A DNA stretch of 60,472 nt from Chroococcus sp. CMT-3BRIN-NPC107 (GTDB lineage: Bacteria; Cyanobacteriota; Cyanobacteriia; Cyanobacteriales; Chroococcidiopsidaceae), in NCBI GenBank assembly GCA_019359635.1, contig JAHHGY010000013.1, forward strand, positions 1 through 60,472. The letters are read 5' to 3'. The position numbers and the translations under genes were made by a program. Below, one piece after another: positions 27,282-36,715 of this stretch. A model generated the notes under the pieces. It was not told the DNA's origin. It made no database searches and saw only the letters and a program-made list of their open reading frames with translations. Position 1 is the stretch's first letter; each line of letters begins with the position of its first letter.

Positions 27282-28370
27282 GTGCCAACATCTGCTAAAT
27301 ATTTACTAATTGGGTCAACCGAAGCTTACAGTGGTAAGTCCGCTACGGTACTAGGTTTATTTCATCAACTGCAAAGAAAAGGGCTAGATATTGCCTATGG
27401 CAAGCCTGTAGGTAGTAATTTTGATGAAGACAGACAGGTAGAGGAAGCAGATGTTGAATTTATTAGGCAGATACTCAATTTGCCATCAGGGAGACTGTTC
27501 CCAACACTACTAAACTTGAATGCCTCTACGGTAGAAAAACGTCTGAGGGGTGGAGATACAACTAATTATCAACAAGCAGCTAAACAATACCTGCAAAAAA
27601 CTGGCAGCGATTTAGTATTGCTAGAAGGTGCGGGTAATTTAGCCGAAGGGGTGTTATTTGACCTCAGCTTGCCTCAAGTAGCTCAAGCGATAGATGCTGC
27701 CGTGTTATTGGTAGTACGCTACAAATCGGTGTTGTCTATAGAAGCGCTGGTTGCTGCAAAGCAAAAATTGGGTAATTCTTTAATTGGCGTTTTGCTAAAC
27801 GATATTCCCAGCGACCAATTAGAGTTTGCAAATAACCAATTGCGTCCGTTTTTAGAGCAGCAAAATATCCCTGTTCTAGGAATGCTACCAAAAAATGCCT
27901 TGTTACGTAGCGTTAGCGTGGCGGAACTTGTCAAACAGTTGCAAGCGGAGGTGCTGTGTCGGCGCGATCGCACTAATTTAATGGTAGAAAGCTTGGCTAT
28001 TGGGGCGATGAATGTAAATTCTGCCTTAAAATACTTCCGCAAGCGGCGAAATATGGCAGTAGTTACGGGAGGCGATCGCGTAGAAATTCAATTAGCGGCT
28101 TTAGAAAGTTCTACTCAATGCCTTATCCTTACCGGACAATTGCCACCACCAGATTTTATTCTCAATAAAGCCGAAGAATTAGAAATTCCGATTTTATCTG
28201 TCGATCTCGATACCCTTTCTACGGTAGAAATCGTCGATCGCGCTTTTGGACAAGTCCGCCTCCACGAACCAATTAAAGTAGAGTGCATTCGCCTATTAAT
28301 GCAGGAACATTTTGATATTGATCGATTATTGTCTATCTTAAAAATCGATGCGGCGGTAGCTTTATCTTAA
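27282..28370 (+). CDS. BioD-like P-loop plus DRTGG domain protein (phosphotransacetylase-type N-terminal family)
   Basis: Two-domain protein of 362 residues. The N-terminal half is a dethiobiotin-synthetase-like P-loop NTPase (IGSTEAYSGKSATVLGL; LLEGAGNLAEGVLFDL). The C-terminal half is a DRTGG domain (VTGGDRVEIQLAAL; LILTGQLPPPDFILNKAEE). The same pair forms the N-terminal part of some long phosphotransacetylases, but the PTA catalytic domain is absent, so a regulatory or nucleotide-sensing role is likely. Start: AAGGAG at 27269-27274 lies 7 nt before GTG 27282. The upstream ATG 27201 adds 27 residues before the conserved region and has no ribosome site. Confidence 0.82.
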   Translation: MPTSAKYLLIGSTEAYSGKSATVLGLFHQLQRKGLDIAYGKPVGSNFDEDRQVEEADVEFIRQILNLPSGRLFPTLLNLNASTVEKRLRGGDTTNYQQAAKQYLQKTGSDLVLLEGAGNLAEGVLFDLSLPQVAQAIDAAVLLVVRYKSVLSIEALVAAKQKLGNSLIGVLLNDIPSDQLEFANNQLRPFLEQQNIPVLGMLPKNALLRSVSVAELVKQLQAEVLCRRDRTNLMVESLAIGAMNVNSALKYFRKRRNMAVVTGGDRVEIQLAALESSTQCLILTGQLPPPDFILNKAEELEIPILSVDLDTLSTVEIVDRAFGQVRLHEPIKVECIRLLMQEHFDIDRLLSILKIDAAVALS

Positions 28371-28438
28371 AGTGTCATGCTTTACGGCGGTGTCTGCTAA
28401 AATAACGAGGTTGTTTTGAAAAACGCGATCGCGCCAAT

Positions 28439-28948
28439 TTGAGTCAGTCCACAAACCTAGACCTACCCAAAATCGATACATTAGCGCAAGAACTAGCTAC
28501 AATCCAGCAAACAGGCTCTAAACGGATTGCCTTACTAGGTTCGCGCCATGTTCCCCTTACTCATCAACACTTAATTGAGATGATGAGTTACGCTTTGGTT
28601 TTATCAGGAAATCGGTTGCTAACTTCTGGTGCAACGGGTACTAATTCGGCAGCAATTCGCGGTGCAATGCGTGCCGATCCCAATTTACTAACGGTAATTT
28701 TGCCGCAAAGTTTGGAACGTCAACCCCAAGAATCTCGCCAGCAATTAGAGCAAGTTATGCACTTAGTCGAAAACCCTGGTAACGATCGCCTATCTTTAGC
28801 TGAAGCAAGTTCCCTATGCAATCAAGAAATTGTTTCTCGCTGTCAGCAACTTATCTGTTTTGCCTTTCACGACAGCCGCACTTTGTTACAAACTTGCCAA
28901 GAGGCAGAAGATCAAAGAAAAGTGGTAACTTTATTTTATTTTGACTAG
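28439..28948 (+). CDS. SLOG/DprA-like Rossmann protein
   Basis: 169 residues, often labelled DNA recombination-mediator protein A in cyanobacteria. It carries the nucleotide-binding pattern of the SLOG superfamily: IALLGSRHVPLTHQ, then LLTSGATGTNSAAIRGAM (GxxxG turn), VILPQSLERQP, and ICFAFHDSRTL. It is much shorter than true DprA, lacks the winged-helix and SAM domains, and so may bind a nucleotide ligand instead of loading RecA. It starts with TTG at 28439, without a clear ribosome site, so the start is uncertain. It lies 68 bp after the DRTGG gene and 6 bp before the MAPEG gene. Confidence 0.7.
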   Translation: MSQSTNLDLPKIDTLAQELATIQQTGSKRIALLGSRHVPLTHQHLIEMMSYALVLSGNRLLTSGATGTNSAAIRGAMRADPNLLTVILPQSLERQPQESRQQLEQVMHLVENPGNDRLSLAEASSLCNQEIVSRCQQLICFAFHDSRTLLQTCQEAEDQRKVVTLFYFD

Positions 28949-28954
28949 CAAACA

Positions 28955-29365
28955 ATGATATCGCTACTAACCGCACCGACAGTTTTTTTGGCTAGTATTG
29001 TGGCAGCAGCCGTCCTTATCTATATTCCCTATCTAGCGGTCGCTTACGGGCGATTCCAGATAGGTTACGATATCGCTGCCCCTCGTGCAATGTTTGACAA
29101 GTTACCGCCCTACGCTCAACGGGCTAATTGGGCGCACCAAAACACCCTTGAAGCTTTCCCAATTTTTGCCGCCGCCGCACTGATGGCTTACGTTACTGGT
29201 CTTAACTCCCAAAAAGCAGAAATTGCTGCAATTACTTTTGTAGTGGCACGGCTGCTATATTCGGGATTTTACATTGCTAATATACCTTTAGGGCGGAGTT
29301 TGATGTTTGGCATTGGTAGTTTTTGTTCGGGGACGCTGTTTGTTCTGAGCGTCTTGCATGGCTAA
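28955..29365 (+). CDS. MAPEG-family membrane protein
   Basis: 136 residues with four hydrophobic helices. The loop after the first helix has PRAMFDKLPPYAQRANWAHQNTLEAFPIFAAA, whose NxxE-type block (AHQNTLEAFP) is the family signature of the glutathione-binding site. MAPEG enzymes are membrane glutathione transferases or eicosanoid-type enzymes; bacterial members often have no defined substrate. It follows the SLOG-like gene by 6 bp, so co-transcription is likely. Confidence 0.88.
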   Translation: MISLLTAPTVFLASIVAAAVLIYIPYLAVAYGRFQIGYDIAAPRAMFDKLPPYAQRANWAHQNTLEAFPIFAAAALMAYVTGLNSQKAEIAAITFVVARLLYSGFYIANIPLGRSLMFGIGSFCSGTLFVLSVLHG

Positions 29366-29404
29366 TAGCGACTAAGCTTATATTTTTACTATTTATTGAG
29401 TTTT

Positions 29405-29896
29405 ATGGCTTCTACCTATTCTTTCGATATTGTCAGCGATTTTGACCACCAAGAATTGGTTAATGCGATCGATCAAACGGTTCGAGAAATCAAAAGCCGC
29501 TACGACCTCAAAGACACTCAAACTACTGTAGAATTGGGCGATGAAGTAATTAATATTAGTACCGATAGCGAATTTACTTTAGATGCCGTCCATTCTATCC
29601 TTCAGCAAAAAGCCGCTAAACGTAACCTTTCGCTCAAAATATTTGACTACGGCAAAATAGAATCTGCAAGCGGTAATCGCATTCGCCAAGAAGTAAAGCT
29701 AAAAAAAGGTATTAGTCAAGAAATATCTAAACAAATTAGCAAGCTAATTAGGGACGAATTTAAGAAAGTACAGCCGTCAATTCAAGGAGATTCGGTACGA
29801 GTTTCTAGTAAAGATAAAGACGATTTGCAGGTAGTAATTCAACGCTTAAAGCAAGAAGAATTACCTGTAGCATTGCAGTTCACTAACTATCGTTAG
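29405..29896 (+). CDS. YajQ-family nucleotide-binding protein
   Basis: 163 residues from ATG 29405, giving the usual N-terminus [14 protein letters not shown]; a TTG three codons earlier is possible. Family blocks: [74 protein letters not shown]. Two ferredoxin-like repeats bind RNA or nucleotides. Some homologues bind cyclic di-GMP and act as transcription co-regulators; others bind tRNA. It lies 39 bp after the MAPEG gene. Confidence 0.95.
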   Translation: MASTYSFDIVSDFDHQELVNAIDQTVREIKSRYDLKDTQTTVELGDEVINISTDSEFTLDAVHSILQQKAAKRNLSLKIFDYGKIESASGNRIRQEVKLKKGISQEISKQISKLIRDEFKKVQPSIQGDSVRVSSKDKDDLQVVIQRLKQEELPVALQFTNYR

Positions 29897-29954
29897 TAAG
29901 CTGCGTAATTTGGTGAGCAAAAACAACTTTGTACGAGCTAAAAACCGATAAAAA

Positions 29955-29985
29955 TGTAGAGACGTTACAATGCAGCGTCTCTACA
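29955..29985. repeat. Palindromic repeat between convergent genes (bidirectional terminator candidate)
   Basis: TGTAGAGACG (29955-29964) pairs perfectly with CGTCTCTACA (29976-29985), extended by T-G and T-A pairs around a 7-nt loop. The GTAGAGACG...CGTCTCTAC form is the kind of short palindrome dispersed in many cyanobacterial genomes. It sits between the ends of yajQ and the gamma-glutamyltransferase gene and may terminate both. Confidence 0.6.
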
Positions 29986-30006
29986 CTAATTGGTAACAGC
30001 AGATTT

Positions 30007-31749
30007 TTAATACCCTACTGCTGCGCCATCTCCGCGCGGATCGGCTCCTCCTGATTTAACATTGGTTATTGGGTCGATTAAAATTGCGCCAGCGTGTCCC
30101 ATTGTATCGGTATAATCATCAACCATTTTGACGGGATGACCTCTTTTAACTAATTCTTCAGTTACGGCTTTGCTTACTCGCCCTTCTATCTTTAAATCGT
30201 TAGAAGATGCACCCCAAGTTCTACCTTGAAGCCATCTTGGTGCTTCAATTGCTTCTTGGACGCTATAACCAAAATCAACAATGCGAGTTACGAGCGCTGC
30301 TTGAGTTTGTGGTTGTCCTTCTCCTCCCATTGTGCCGTAAACAAGATACGGTTTTCCCGTTTTAAACAGCATAGCTGGGTTTAGGGTGTGAAAAGTACGC
30401 TTTCTTGGTTCTAAATGATTGACGTGCTTTGGATCTAAGGAAAAGAAACTACCCCGGTTTTGCAGCAAAACCCCGGTGTTTTTAGCCACAATTCCCGAAC
30501 CGTAATCATGATAAATACTTTGAATTAAAGAAACAGAATTACCATCTTTATCAACCACTCCTAACCATACAGTATCGCCTTTAGGATCGAGAAGTTTTGC
30601 TTCTTTAACGGTTTTTGTTAAATTAATACGACTGGCTAATTCTGTACCATACTTTTTAGATAATAGGGAATTTAAAGGAATTTTGACAAAATCTGGGTCG
30701 CTAAGATATTTATCGCGATCGGCAAAAGCTAGTTTAGTTGCTTCTACAATTACATGATAATAATCTGCTGTCCCTTCCCCAATTTTTTTTAAGTCGAAGT
30801 TATTTAGGATGTTCAAAATTGACAATGAAGCCATCCCTTGAGTATTAGGGGGGAAATTGTAAGCCTGATATTGGCGGTAATTAACAGAAATTGGATTTAC
30901 CCAGTTAGCCGTATGTTGAGCAAAATCTTTAGTAGTTAAAACTCCGCCATTGGCTTGTACATCTGCTACTATATTTTTGGCAATTTCACCTTGATAAAAT
31001 TCTTTTGCACCGTTCGTTGCAATGGCTTTTAAAGTTTTGGTAAGCTCTGGTTGCTTAAATATTTCTCCAGCTTTATAGGGTTGATTATTTGCTTTGAGGT
31101 AAGTTTTACGGAAACTCTCAAAACGCTGAAGATCGCGCAATTCTTTATTATCTTGACCAATATTTGTAGTTGTCCAAATTTCTTGACTTGGTGTTACTGG
31201 AAAACCCGTTGCGGCATAGGCAATTGACGAACTCATTACCCTTTGCCAAGGAAGACTATTCCCCATTGTTTTTTGAGCGTATTTATAAGCTGCATCCCAA
31301 CCGGAAATAGTGCCTGGTACGCAATTTGCAGCCAGATAACCTCTAGCAGGAATCTTTTTATGGCCTAAGTCTTGGTAGAATTTAATTGTTGCTTTTTCAC
31401 TAGAACGACCACTAGCATTTAAAGCTTTAAGTTCTTTGGTTTTTGCATTGTAAATTAGCCAAAAGCTATCTCCTCCTATACTATTCATGTGAGGATAAAC
31501 GACAGCTAAAGTTGAAGCTGCACTAATAGCCGCATCTACCGCATTTCCACCATCTTTAAGTACATCTATTGCTGCTTGAGAAGCAAGATAATGAGGAGTC
31601 GTTACCATGCCATTAGTTGACATGGTGGTTGGTCTATTAGCGGCTTTTGCTACAGAAATTGTAGATATTAATGTCCCGGTAAAAATTGTAGAAAAACCAG
31701 ATGTACCTGTTAAAGCAAAAGCTATTACTTTTCTAGTTACTAAACGCAC
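30007..31749 (-). CDS. ggt: Gamma-glutamyltransferase family protein (Ntn hydrolase)
   Basis: 580-residue secreted or periplasmic autoprocessing enzyme that cleaves gamma-glutamyl bonds such as in glutathione. It starts at GTG 31749 with GGAG 8 nt upstream. Residues 1-36 are a signal peptide ending near SVAKA. The large-subunit block GGNAVDAAISAASTLAVV is typical. The predicted nucleophile is Thr393 in GDTVWLGVVDKDG, at the spot corresponding to Thr391 of E. coli GGT, and the small subunit continues with NPAMLFKTGKPYLVYGTMGGEGQPQ. The sequence resembles the YwrD-type branch more than classical GGT (the second Thr and His after the nucleophile are replaced by Val-Trp), so substrate range may differ. 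Confidence 0.9.
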   Translation of the reverse strand: MRLVTRKVIAFALTGTSGFSTIFTGTLISTISVAKAANRPTTMSTNGMVTTPHYLASQAAIDVLKDGGNAVDAAISAASTLAVVYPHMNSIGGDSFWLIYNAKTKELKALNASGRSSEKATIKFYQDLGHKKIPARGYLAANCVPGTISGWDAAYKYAQKTMGNSLPWQRVMSSSIAYAATGFPVTPSQEIWTTTNIGQDNKELRDLQRFESFRKTYLKANNQPYKAGEIFKQPELTKTLKAIATNGAKEFYQGEIAKNIVADVQANGGVLTTKDFAQHTANWVNPISVNYRQYQAYNFPPNTQGMASLSILNILNNFDLKKIGEGTADYYHVIVEATKLAFADRDKYLSDPDFVKIPLNSLLSKKYGTELASRINLTKTVKEAKLLDPKGDTVWLGVVDKDGNSVSLIQSIYHDYGSGIVAKNTGVLLQNRGSFFSLDPKHVNHLEPRKRTFHTLNPAMLFKTGKPYLVYGTMGGEGQPQTQAALVTRIVDFGYSVQEAIEAPRWLQGRTWGASSNDLKIEGRVSKAVTEELVKRGHPVKMVDDYTDTMGHAGAILIDPITNVKSGGADPRGDGAAVGY

Positions 31750-32051
31750 CCTAAAGTCTCCGTTAGAATTACTTAACTTCTAAGTATTTGTTGCATTAAT
31801 ATACTAATTTTAACTTCAAAAAATAGTAGCAAAATTTACAGCTTTTATTTAAACCTATAAATGGTTCTGGTTTTAGTATTTTTGGCTTGAGTAAAAAATG
31901 TTTGTTATGAGAACTCTAATTAGTAATAACTTCCTCCTACTTGTAGATTGACAAAATAATAAAGTTGCTTATTTTAAAGATTAAATACTTAATGGCTAAA
32001 GTAAAGAGATTTACAAGCTTCAATTTAAGTTAATTTAGTGTGACTTCTATT
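31750..32051. other. Upstream region of gamma-glutamyltransferase gene
   Basis: 302 bp between two minus-strand genes, very AT-rich. It should contain the ggt promoter and the end of the xth transcript. No recognised operator or strong hairpin seen. Confidence 0.5.
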
Positions 32052-32828
32052 TCAAAACTCTACAATTACGGGTGCATGATCGCTAGGCTGGACAAGTTCT
32101 CTAGGTGCTGTATCAATAATGCAGCTAGTCGCCTGTTTGTAGAGGTCAGAAGTTAAATAATGATGGTCGATTCGCCAACCCAAGTTACGCCGAAAAGCCG
32201 CCGCGCGATAGTCCCACCAACTATAATGTCCGCCTTCAGGGGTAAACTTGCGAAAAGCATCAGCAAAACCTAGATCGATAATTCCTTGCAATGCTTGACG
32301 TTCTAGCTCGGATGCCATAGTTTGACCTGTTAGTAAAGCTGGTGCGTGAATGTCTTTATCTTCTAAAGCAATATTGAAGTCACCGCAGATACAAATATTG
32401 GATATTTCATACAAAGCAAGACGTAAGTATTCTCGCAATGCTTTTAACCAGTGCAACTTGTAGATATATTTCTCGCTTCCTACCACACCACCATTAGGAA
32501 CGTACACGCAGACAATCTTCACGTCGTCAATAGTCCCCGTAATTACCCGCTTTTGAGTGTCTAGGTCATTTACTCCAATTAGAGGCGCAAAACCCGTGCT
32601 AACATCTTCCATTGGTTGGGTGCTAATAAGTGCTACACCGTTGTAAGATTTTTGCCCCGAAGCATAAATGTGATAACCTAAATCGGTAAAAGGCGATCGC
32701 GGAAAATTCTCCTCTACAACTTTAGTTTCTTGCAAGCACAATACATCTACCTGATTCTCCCTCAGCCAATTTACCACTATCTCTAAACGAATCCGAATTG
32801 AATTTACATTCCAACTGGCAACTTTCAT
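32052..32828 (-). CDS. xth: Exodeoxyribonuclease III (AP endonuclease)
   Basis: 258-residue exonuclease III of the EEP superfamily, which incises abasic sites in base-excision repair. Motifs in order: SWNVNSIRIR (Asn for Mg2+), LCLQETKV (catalytic Glu), YNGVALIS, VYVPNGG (Tyr), CGDFNIA (catalytic Asp/Asn pair), YSWWDYRAAAFRRNLGWRIDHH and PSDHAPVIVEF (Asp-His). Full length with ATG 32828. Confidence 0.96.
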   Translation of the reverse strand: MKVASWNVNSIRIRLEIVVNWLRENQVDVLCLQETKVVEENFPRSPFTDLGYHIYASGQKSYNGVALISTQPMEDVSTGFAPLIGVNDLDTQKRVITGTIDDVKIVCVYVPNGGVVGSEKYIYKLHWLKALREYLRLALYEISNICICGDFNIALEDKDIHAPALLTGQTMASELERQALQGIIDLGFADAFRKFTPEGGHYSWWDYRAAAFRRNLGWRIDHHYLTSDLYKQATSCIIDTAPRELVQPSDHAPVIVEF

Positions 32829-33116
32829 TGACTATAAGTAATTAATTTGGTAGAGCTAGCTAGAGTAAAAATGATTTTTCTTGCTAGCTCTTTATAATAC
32901 TAATTATTTCAGTTAACTTGACTAATAATATTTTGTTGTTCTATATAGATTGAAAGTATTTTTACAAACTTTTACTTACTAGCCAAGTTAAACACTTGAA
33001 AATAATAATTATCCCATCCGATAGAAGCTTTTTCAATAATAGTAGTTATTGTATTTAGAAAGCTACTCTGGTAATATAAGCTTTTTGTCGCTACTCTATT
33101 ATGCACTACTACATAC

Positions 33117-33350
33117 ATGATTAAACGGTTAATTATAGGCTTCCTGCAAGGCTTTAATACACCTTGGTGGACAGAAATTACAACTATTAAGCCCCATTGC
33201 GTGTACTACTTTGGACCGTTCAAAACCTCTGCGGAAGCTAAAGCCGCCTATCCAGGCTATGTCGAGGACTTAAATAATGAGGGAGCAGAAGGAATTGTAG
33301 TAGTTGTCAAACGCTGCAACCCAAAAGAGTTGACTATTTATGACGAGTAG
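33117..33350 (+). CDS. DUF1816 protein (CpcD-like small cyanobacterial protein)
   Basis: 77 residues. DUF1816 proteins are small and found in cyanobacteria. Visible features are PWWTEITTIKPHCVYYFGPF at the N-terminus, TSAEAKAAYPGYVEDLNNEGA, and IVVVVKRCNPKELTI at the end. Some family members are thought to interact with photosynthetic complexes; the function here is not established. It is monocistronic, with an inverted repeat (33383-33426) after its stop. Confidence 0.85.
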   Translation: MIKRLIIGFLQGFNTPWWTEITTIKPHCVYYFGPFKTSAEAKAAYPGYVEDLNNEGAEGIVVVVKRCNPKELTIYDE

Positions 33351-33382
33351 CGCTTATGAGCGAGTGAAAATATATAAAAACT

Positions 33383-33426
33383 TGAGTAAGAAGTAAAAAA
33401 TGTTAGTTTAATTATCTTCTTACTCA
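33383..33426. terminator. Inverted repeat between convergent genes (probable bidirectional terminator)
   Basis: TGAGTAAGAAG (33383-33393) pairs with CTTCTTACTCA (33416-33426), an 11 bp perfect stem with a 22-nt AT-rich loop. It lies 32 bp after the DUF1816 stop and 40 bp beyond the convergent 2-oxoglutarate decarboxylase stop. Confidence 0.5.
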
Positions 33427-33466
33427 GTCATTTCTATTCATAAATTAAGCTGTTTTGAAAATAGGT

Positions 33467-35107
33467 TTACAATTTACAGTTTAAGTCACCAGATTTTTGC
33501 GTGAATCGAGAGTTTTCTCGATAATCTACTGGGCAATCAATAACTGCCGGAACCCCTTGGGCTAAAGCTGTTTTGAGGATCGGAATAAAATCTGTTGCCG
33601 ATTCCACACGATAGCCTTTTAATCCCATACTTTCCGCAAACTTGACAAAATCTGGGTTGCCAAAATGAACGTAAGAAGAACTACCAAATTGATTTTGCTG
33701 CTTCCACTCAATTAACCCATAACCGCCGTCATTGAAAATTAAAGTTACAAAGGGCGTACCCACTCGTAAAGCTGTTTCTAATTCTTGGCAATTCATCATA
33801 AAACCACCATCCCCGGTAGCTGCAACTACTTTCCGGTTGGGATAAACCAGTTTTGCCGCCACTGCGCCAGGAATTGCAATTCCCATTGCTGCAAAGCCAT
33901 TAGAAATTAAACAAGTATTAGGGCGATCGCAATGATAATGACGAGCAAGCCACATTTTGTGAGCGCCTACATCGGAAATTACAATATCTTCTGGTCCCAT
34001 GACCTGGCGCAAATCGTAAATTAGTTTTTGAGGCTTAATGGGAAACCCGCTATCGTTGGCGTATTCCTCATAATCTGCTCGAATATCGGCGCGTAATTGT
34101 AGGGCGTAAGGTTCGGGTTTATTGTCACGATGAGCTCGCTGCAAAATTTCCTCTAGGGAATCTGATATATCATCGCCGACAACCTCCACAATTGGTACAT
34201 AGCTGCTATCAATCTCGGCGGACATGGCACTAATATGAATAATTGGAATATTAGCTTGGGGATTCCAATTTTTAGGTGAATATTCAATTAAGTCGTAGCC
34301 GATCGCAATTACCAAGTCTGTATTGTCAAACCCACAATTGATATAGTCTCGCTGCTGCAATCCCATCGTCCACAACGCCAAGGGATGAGTATAAGGAATT
34401 ACACCTTTACCCATGAAAGTATTAACTACAGGAATATTTAAGTTTGTTGCAAACTTAGTTACAGATTCACTAGCATTAGCTCTAATCGCCCCATTTCCGA
34501 CTAAAATTAGGGGGTTTTTAGCCTCACAAATCGCTGAAGCGGCGGCGGCAATACTTTGAAAAGCCGCGTAGGTTTTTTGCAAGGTGCTGTTAATTAAAGC
34601 TGTACCAACGGCAGGCATAGCGGCAATATTTTCGGGCAAATCGATATGCACCGCCCCAGGTTTTTCACTTTGGGCAATTTTAAAAGCCCGCCGGACAATT
34701 TCGGGAGTGTTGCTAGGACGAACTATTTGGCTATTCCACTTGGTAACGGGAGCAAACATTGCCACTAAATCGAGATACTGGTGCGCCTCAATGTGCATCC
34801 GATCTGTGCCTACTTGTCCGGTAATAGCAACTAAAGGAGCGCCGTCTAAATTAGCGTCAGCAACTCCCGTCATTAAATTAGTCGCTCCAGGTCCTAAAGT
34901 AGAAAGACATACCCCAGAACAGCCTGTTAAACGCCCGTAAACATCTGCCATGAATGCCGCGCCCTGCTCGTGACGGGTAGTGATAAACTTAATGGAAGAT
35001 TTTTTGATTGCTTCCAAAACGTGCAAGTTTTCCTCGCCAGGTAAGCCAAAAATGTAACGCACGCCTTCATTTTCCAGACATTGAACTAATAATTCTGCTG
35101 TATTCAT
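33467..35107 (-). CDS. Thiamine-diphosphate enzyme, predicted 2-oxoglutarate decarboxylase
   Basis: 546 residues from ATG 35107. By sequence this is an acetolactate-synthase-like ThDP enzyme: GLPGEEN, RHEQGAAFMADVYGR (catalytic Glu), LSTLGPGATNLMTG, and the ThDP/Mg2+ motif GDGGFMMNCQELETA...IFNDGGYG. The context changes the call. It lies directly downstream of a succinic semialdehyde dehydrogenase gene, the arrangement known for SynPCC7002_A2770/A2771, where the ALS-like protein was shown to decarboxylate 2-oxoglutarate to succinic semialdehyde, closing the cyanobacterial TCA cycle. Assignment rests on synteny and family, so an acetolactate synthase is the alternative. Confidence 0.8.
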   Translation of the reverse strand: MNTAELLVQCLENEGVRYIFGLPGEENLHVLEAIKKSSIKFITTRHEQGAAFMADVYGRLTGCSGVCLSTLGPGATNLMTGVADANLDGAPLVAITGQVGTDRMHIEAHQYLDLVAMFAPVTKWNSQIVRPSNTPEIVRRAFKIAQSEKPGAVHIDLPENIAAMPAVGTALINSTLQKTYAAFQSIAAAASAICEAKNPLILVGNGAIRANASESVTKFATNLNIPVVNTFMGKGVIPYTHPLALWTMGLQQRDYINCGFDNTDLVIAIGYDLIEYSPKNWNPQANIPIIHISAMSAEIDSSYVPIVEVVGDDISDSLEEILQRAHRDNKPEPYALQLRADIRADYEEYANDSGFPIKPQKLIYDLRQVMGPEDIVISDVGAHKMWLARHYHCDRPNTCLISNGFAAMGIAIPGAVAAKLVYPNRKVVAATGDGGFMMNCQELETALRVGTPFVTLIFNDGGYGLIEWKQQNQFGSSSYVHFGNPDFVKFAESMGLKGYRVESATDFIPILKTALAQGVPAVIDCPVDYRENSRFTQKSGDLNCKL

Positions 35108-35183
35108 CAACTTGCTGTCTCCGCACTCTATATAAATATGGGAATACTTAGCTTTATCTAATAGTCCCCAGTCACCTGCAACT

Positions 35184-36548
35184 TTACTTCACCCAAACGG
35201 TTTTAATATTCACAAACTCATGAATGCCCTCTTTACCCAATTCTCGACCATAACCCGATTTTTTGATGCCACCAAAAGGCATCCGGGGGTCAGATTTGAC
35301 CATGCTGTTAATAAATACCGCTCCCGCTTCAATTTCGTCAATTAGGCGATCTCTTTCTGCTGCTTTATTTGTCCAAACACTAGCACCCAAGCCGAAGGGC
35401 GTATCGTTAGCTAATTCAATTGCTTCATTTATATCAGCTACTTTAAATAACAAGGCTACAGGCCCAAAAAATTCTTCTTTTTGGGCCGGACTTCCGGGGG
35501 GAATATCGGTTAATATTGTCGCTGCATAGTAGTTTCCGGGGCGATCTAACTTTTGTCCGCCAATGAGCAACTTTGCGCCGTCTTTTACCGATTGAGTAAC
35601 TTGATAGTCTAAGTCTTTAAGAATGTTTGGCGTTGCTAAGGGACCCAAGTCTGTATCTAGCTGCATCGGATCGCCAACTTTTAAAGCGGCAAATTTTTCT
35701 ACTAACTTTTGCTGAAAGCGATCGGCAATTTCTTCAACTACAATAAATCGTTTCGCGGCAATGCAAGACTGACCATTGTTGAGCATTCGCGCGGTTACGG
35801 CGGTAGTTACGGCGGCTTCTAAATCGGCACTAGCCAAGACTATAAACGGATCGCTGCCGCCCAATTCTAAAACTACTTTTTTAATTTGCTTCCCGGCGGC
35901 GGCGGCTAAACTTGCTCCCGCTACTTCGCTTCCAGTTAAAGTTGCCGCTTGAATGTGACTTCTACTAATTAAATCGCTAACTCTGTCAGATCCTACTAGC
36001 AAAGTTTGAAATACTCCATCAGGAAAACCTGCTTGAGTAAAAATGTCTTCAATAGCTAAAGCACACTGCGGTACGTTAGAAGCGTGTTTGAGTAAGCCTA
36101 CATTCCCCGCCATTAGTGTGGGTGCAGCAAAGCGAAATACTTGCCAAAAGGGAAAATTCCAAGGCATTACGGCTAAAATTGCTCCCATTGGTTGGTAGCG
36201 AATAAAGCTAGCACTTGCGTCCGTAGAAACGGGTACATCTGCTAGAAATTTTGCGGCATTTTCGGCGTAGTAACGACATACCAACGCGCATTTTTCTACT
36301 TCTGCAATTGCGCCTCTAATTGGTTTACCCATTTCTAGGGTCATAATTTGGGCGTATTGGGCTTTATTCTGCGTTAATATAGCGGCAGCGGCGTGCATCC
36401 ACTCCGCACGTTGGCTTAGGGATGTTTTGCGCCACTTTTCAAAGGCTTGCTTTGATAATTCAAGTTTAGTTTCAATTTCGCTATCTGTTAGTTCTGTAAA
36501 GGTTTTGAGCGTTTCACCCGTTGCGGGATTGGTTGTAGAAATCGCCAT
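35184..36548 (-). CDS. gabD: Succinic semialdehyde dehydrogenase (NAD(P)+)
   Basis: 454-residue aldehyde dehydrogenase. Motifs: [20 protein letters not shown] (substrate/cofactor groove), [11 protein letters not shown], catalytic Glu in [14 protein letters not shown], nucleophile Cys in [14 protein letters not shown], and [18 protein letters not shown] 7 nt before ATG 36548 supports the start. It oxidises succinic semialdehyde to succinate. With the downstream decarboxylase gene (73 bp gap) it forms the two-step 2-oxoglutarate to succinate bypass. Confidence 0.9.
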   Translation of the reverse strand: MAISTTNPATGETLKTFTELTDSEIETKLELSKQAFEKWRKTSLSQRAEWMHAAAAILTQNKAQYAQIMTLEMGKPIRGAIAEVEKCALVCRYYAENAAKFLADVPVSTDASASFIRYQPMGAILAVMPWNFPFWQVFRFAAPTLMAGNVGLLKHASNVPQCALAIEDIFTQAGFPDGVFQTLLVGSDRVSDLISRSHIQAATLTGSEVAGASLAAAAGKQIKKVVLELGGSDPFIVLASADLEAAVTTAVTARMLNNGQSCIAAKRFIVVEEIADRFQQKLVEKFAALKVGDPMQLDTDLGPLATPNILKDLDYQVTQSVKDGAKLLIGGQKLDRPGNYYAATILTDIPPGSPAQKEEFFGPVALLFKVADINEAIELANDTPFGLGASVWTNKAAERDRLIDEIEAGAVFINSMVKSDPRMPFGGIKKSGYGRELGKEGIHEFVNIKTVWVK

Positions 36549-36715
36549 TACTTTTCTCCTACAGTCGCTTTGAATAGATTGCGATCGCCAATCTGTTTCT
36601 ATTCTCGCGCTAAAATTGGTGAATATAATGCTTGTCGAGCGATGCCTACGGCAAAGTTAAAGTTTTATCGGCGATCGACAAGTCTATTACTCAAATTAAC
36701 AAAACTCATTACTTT

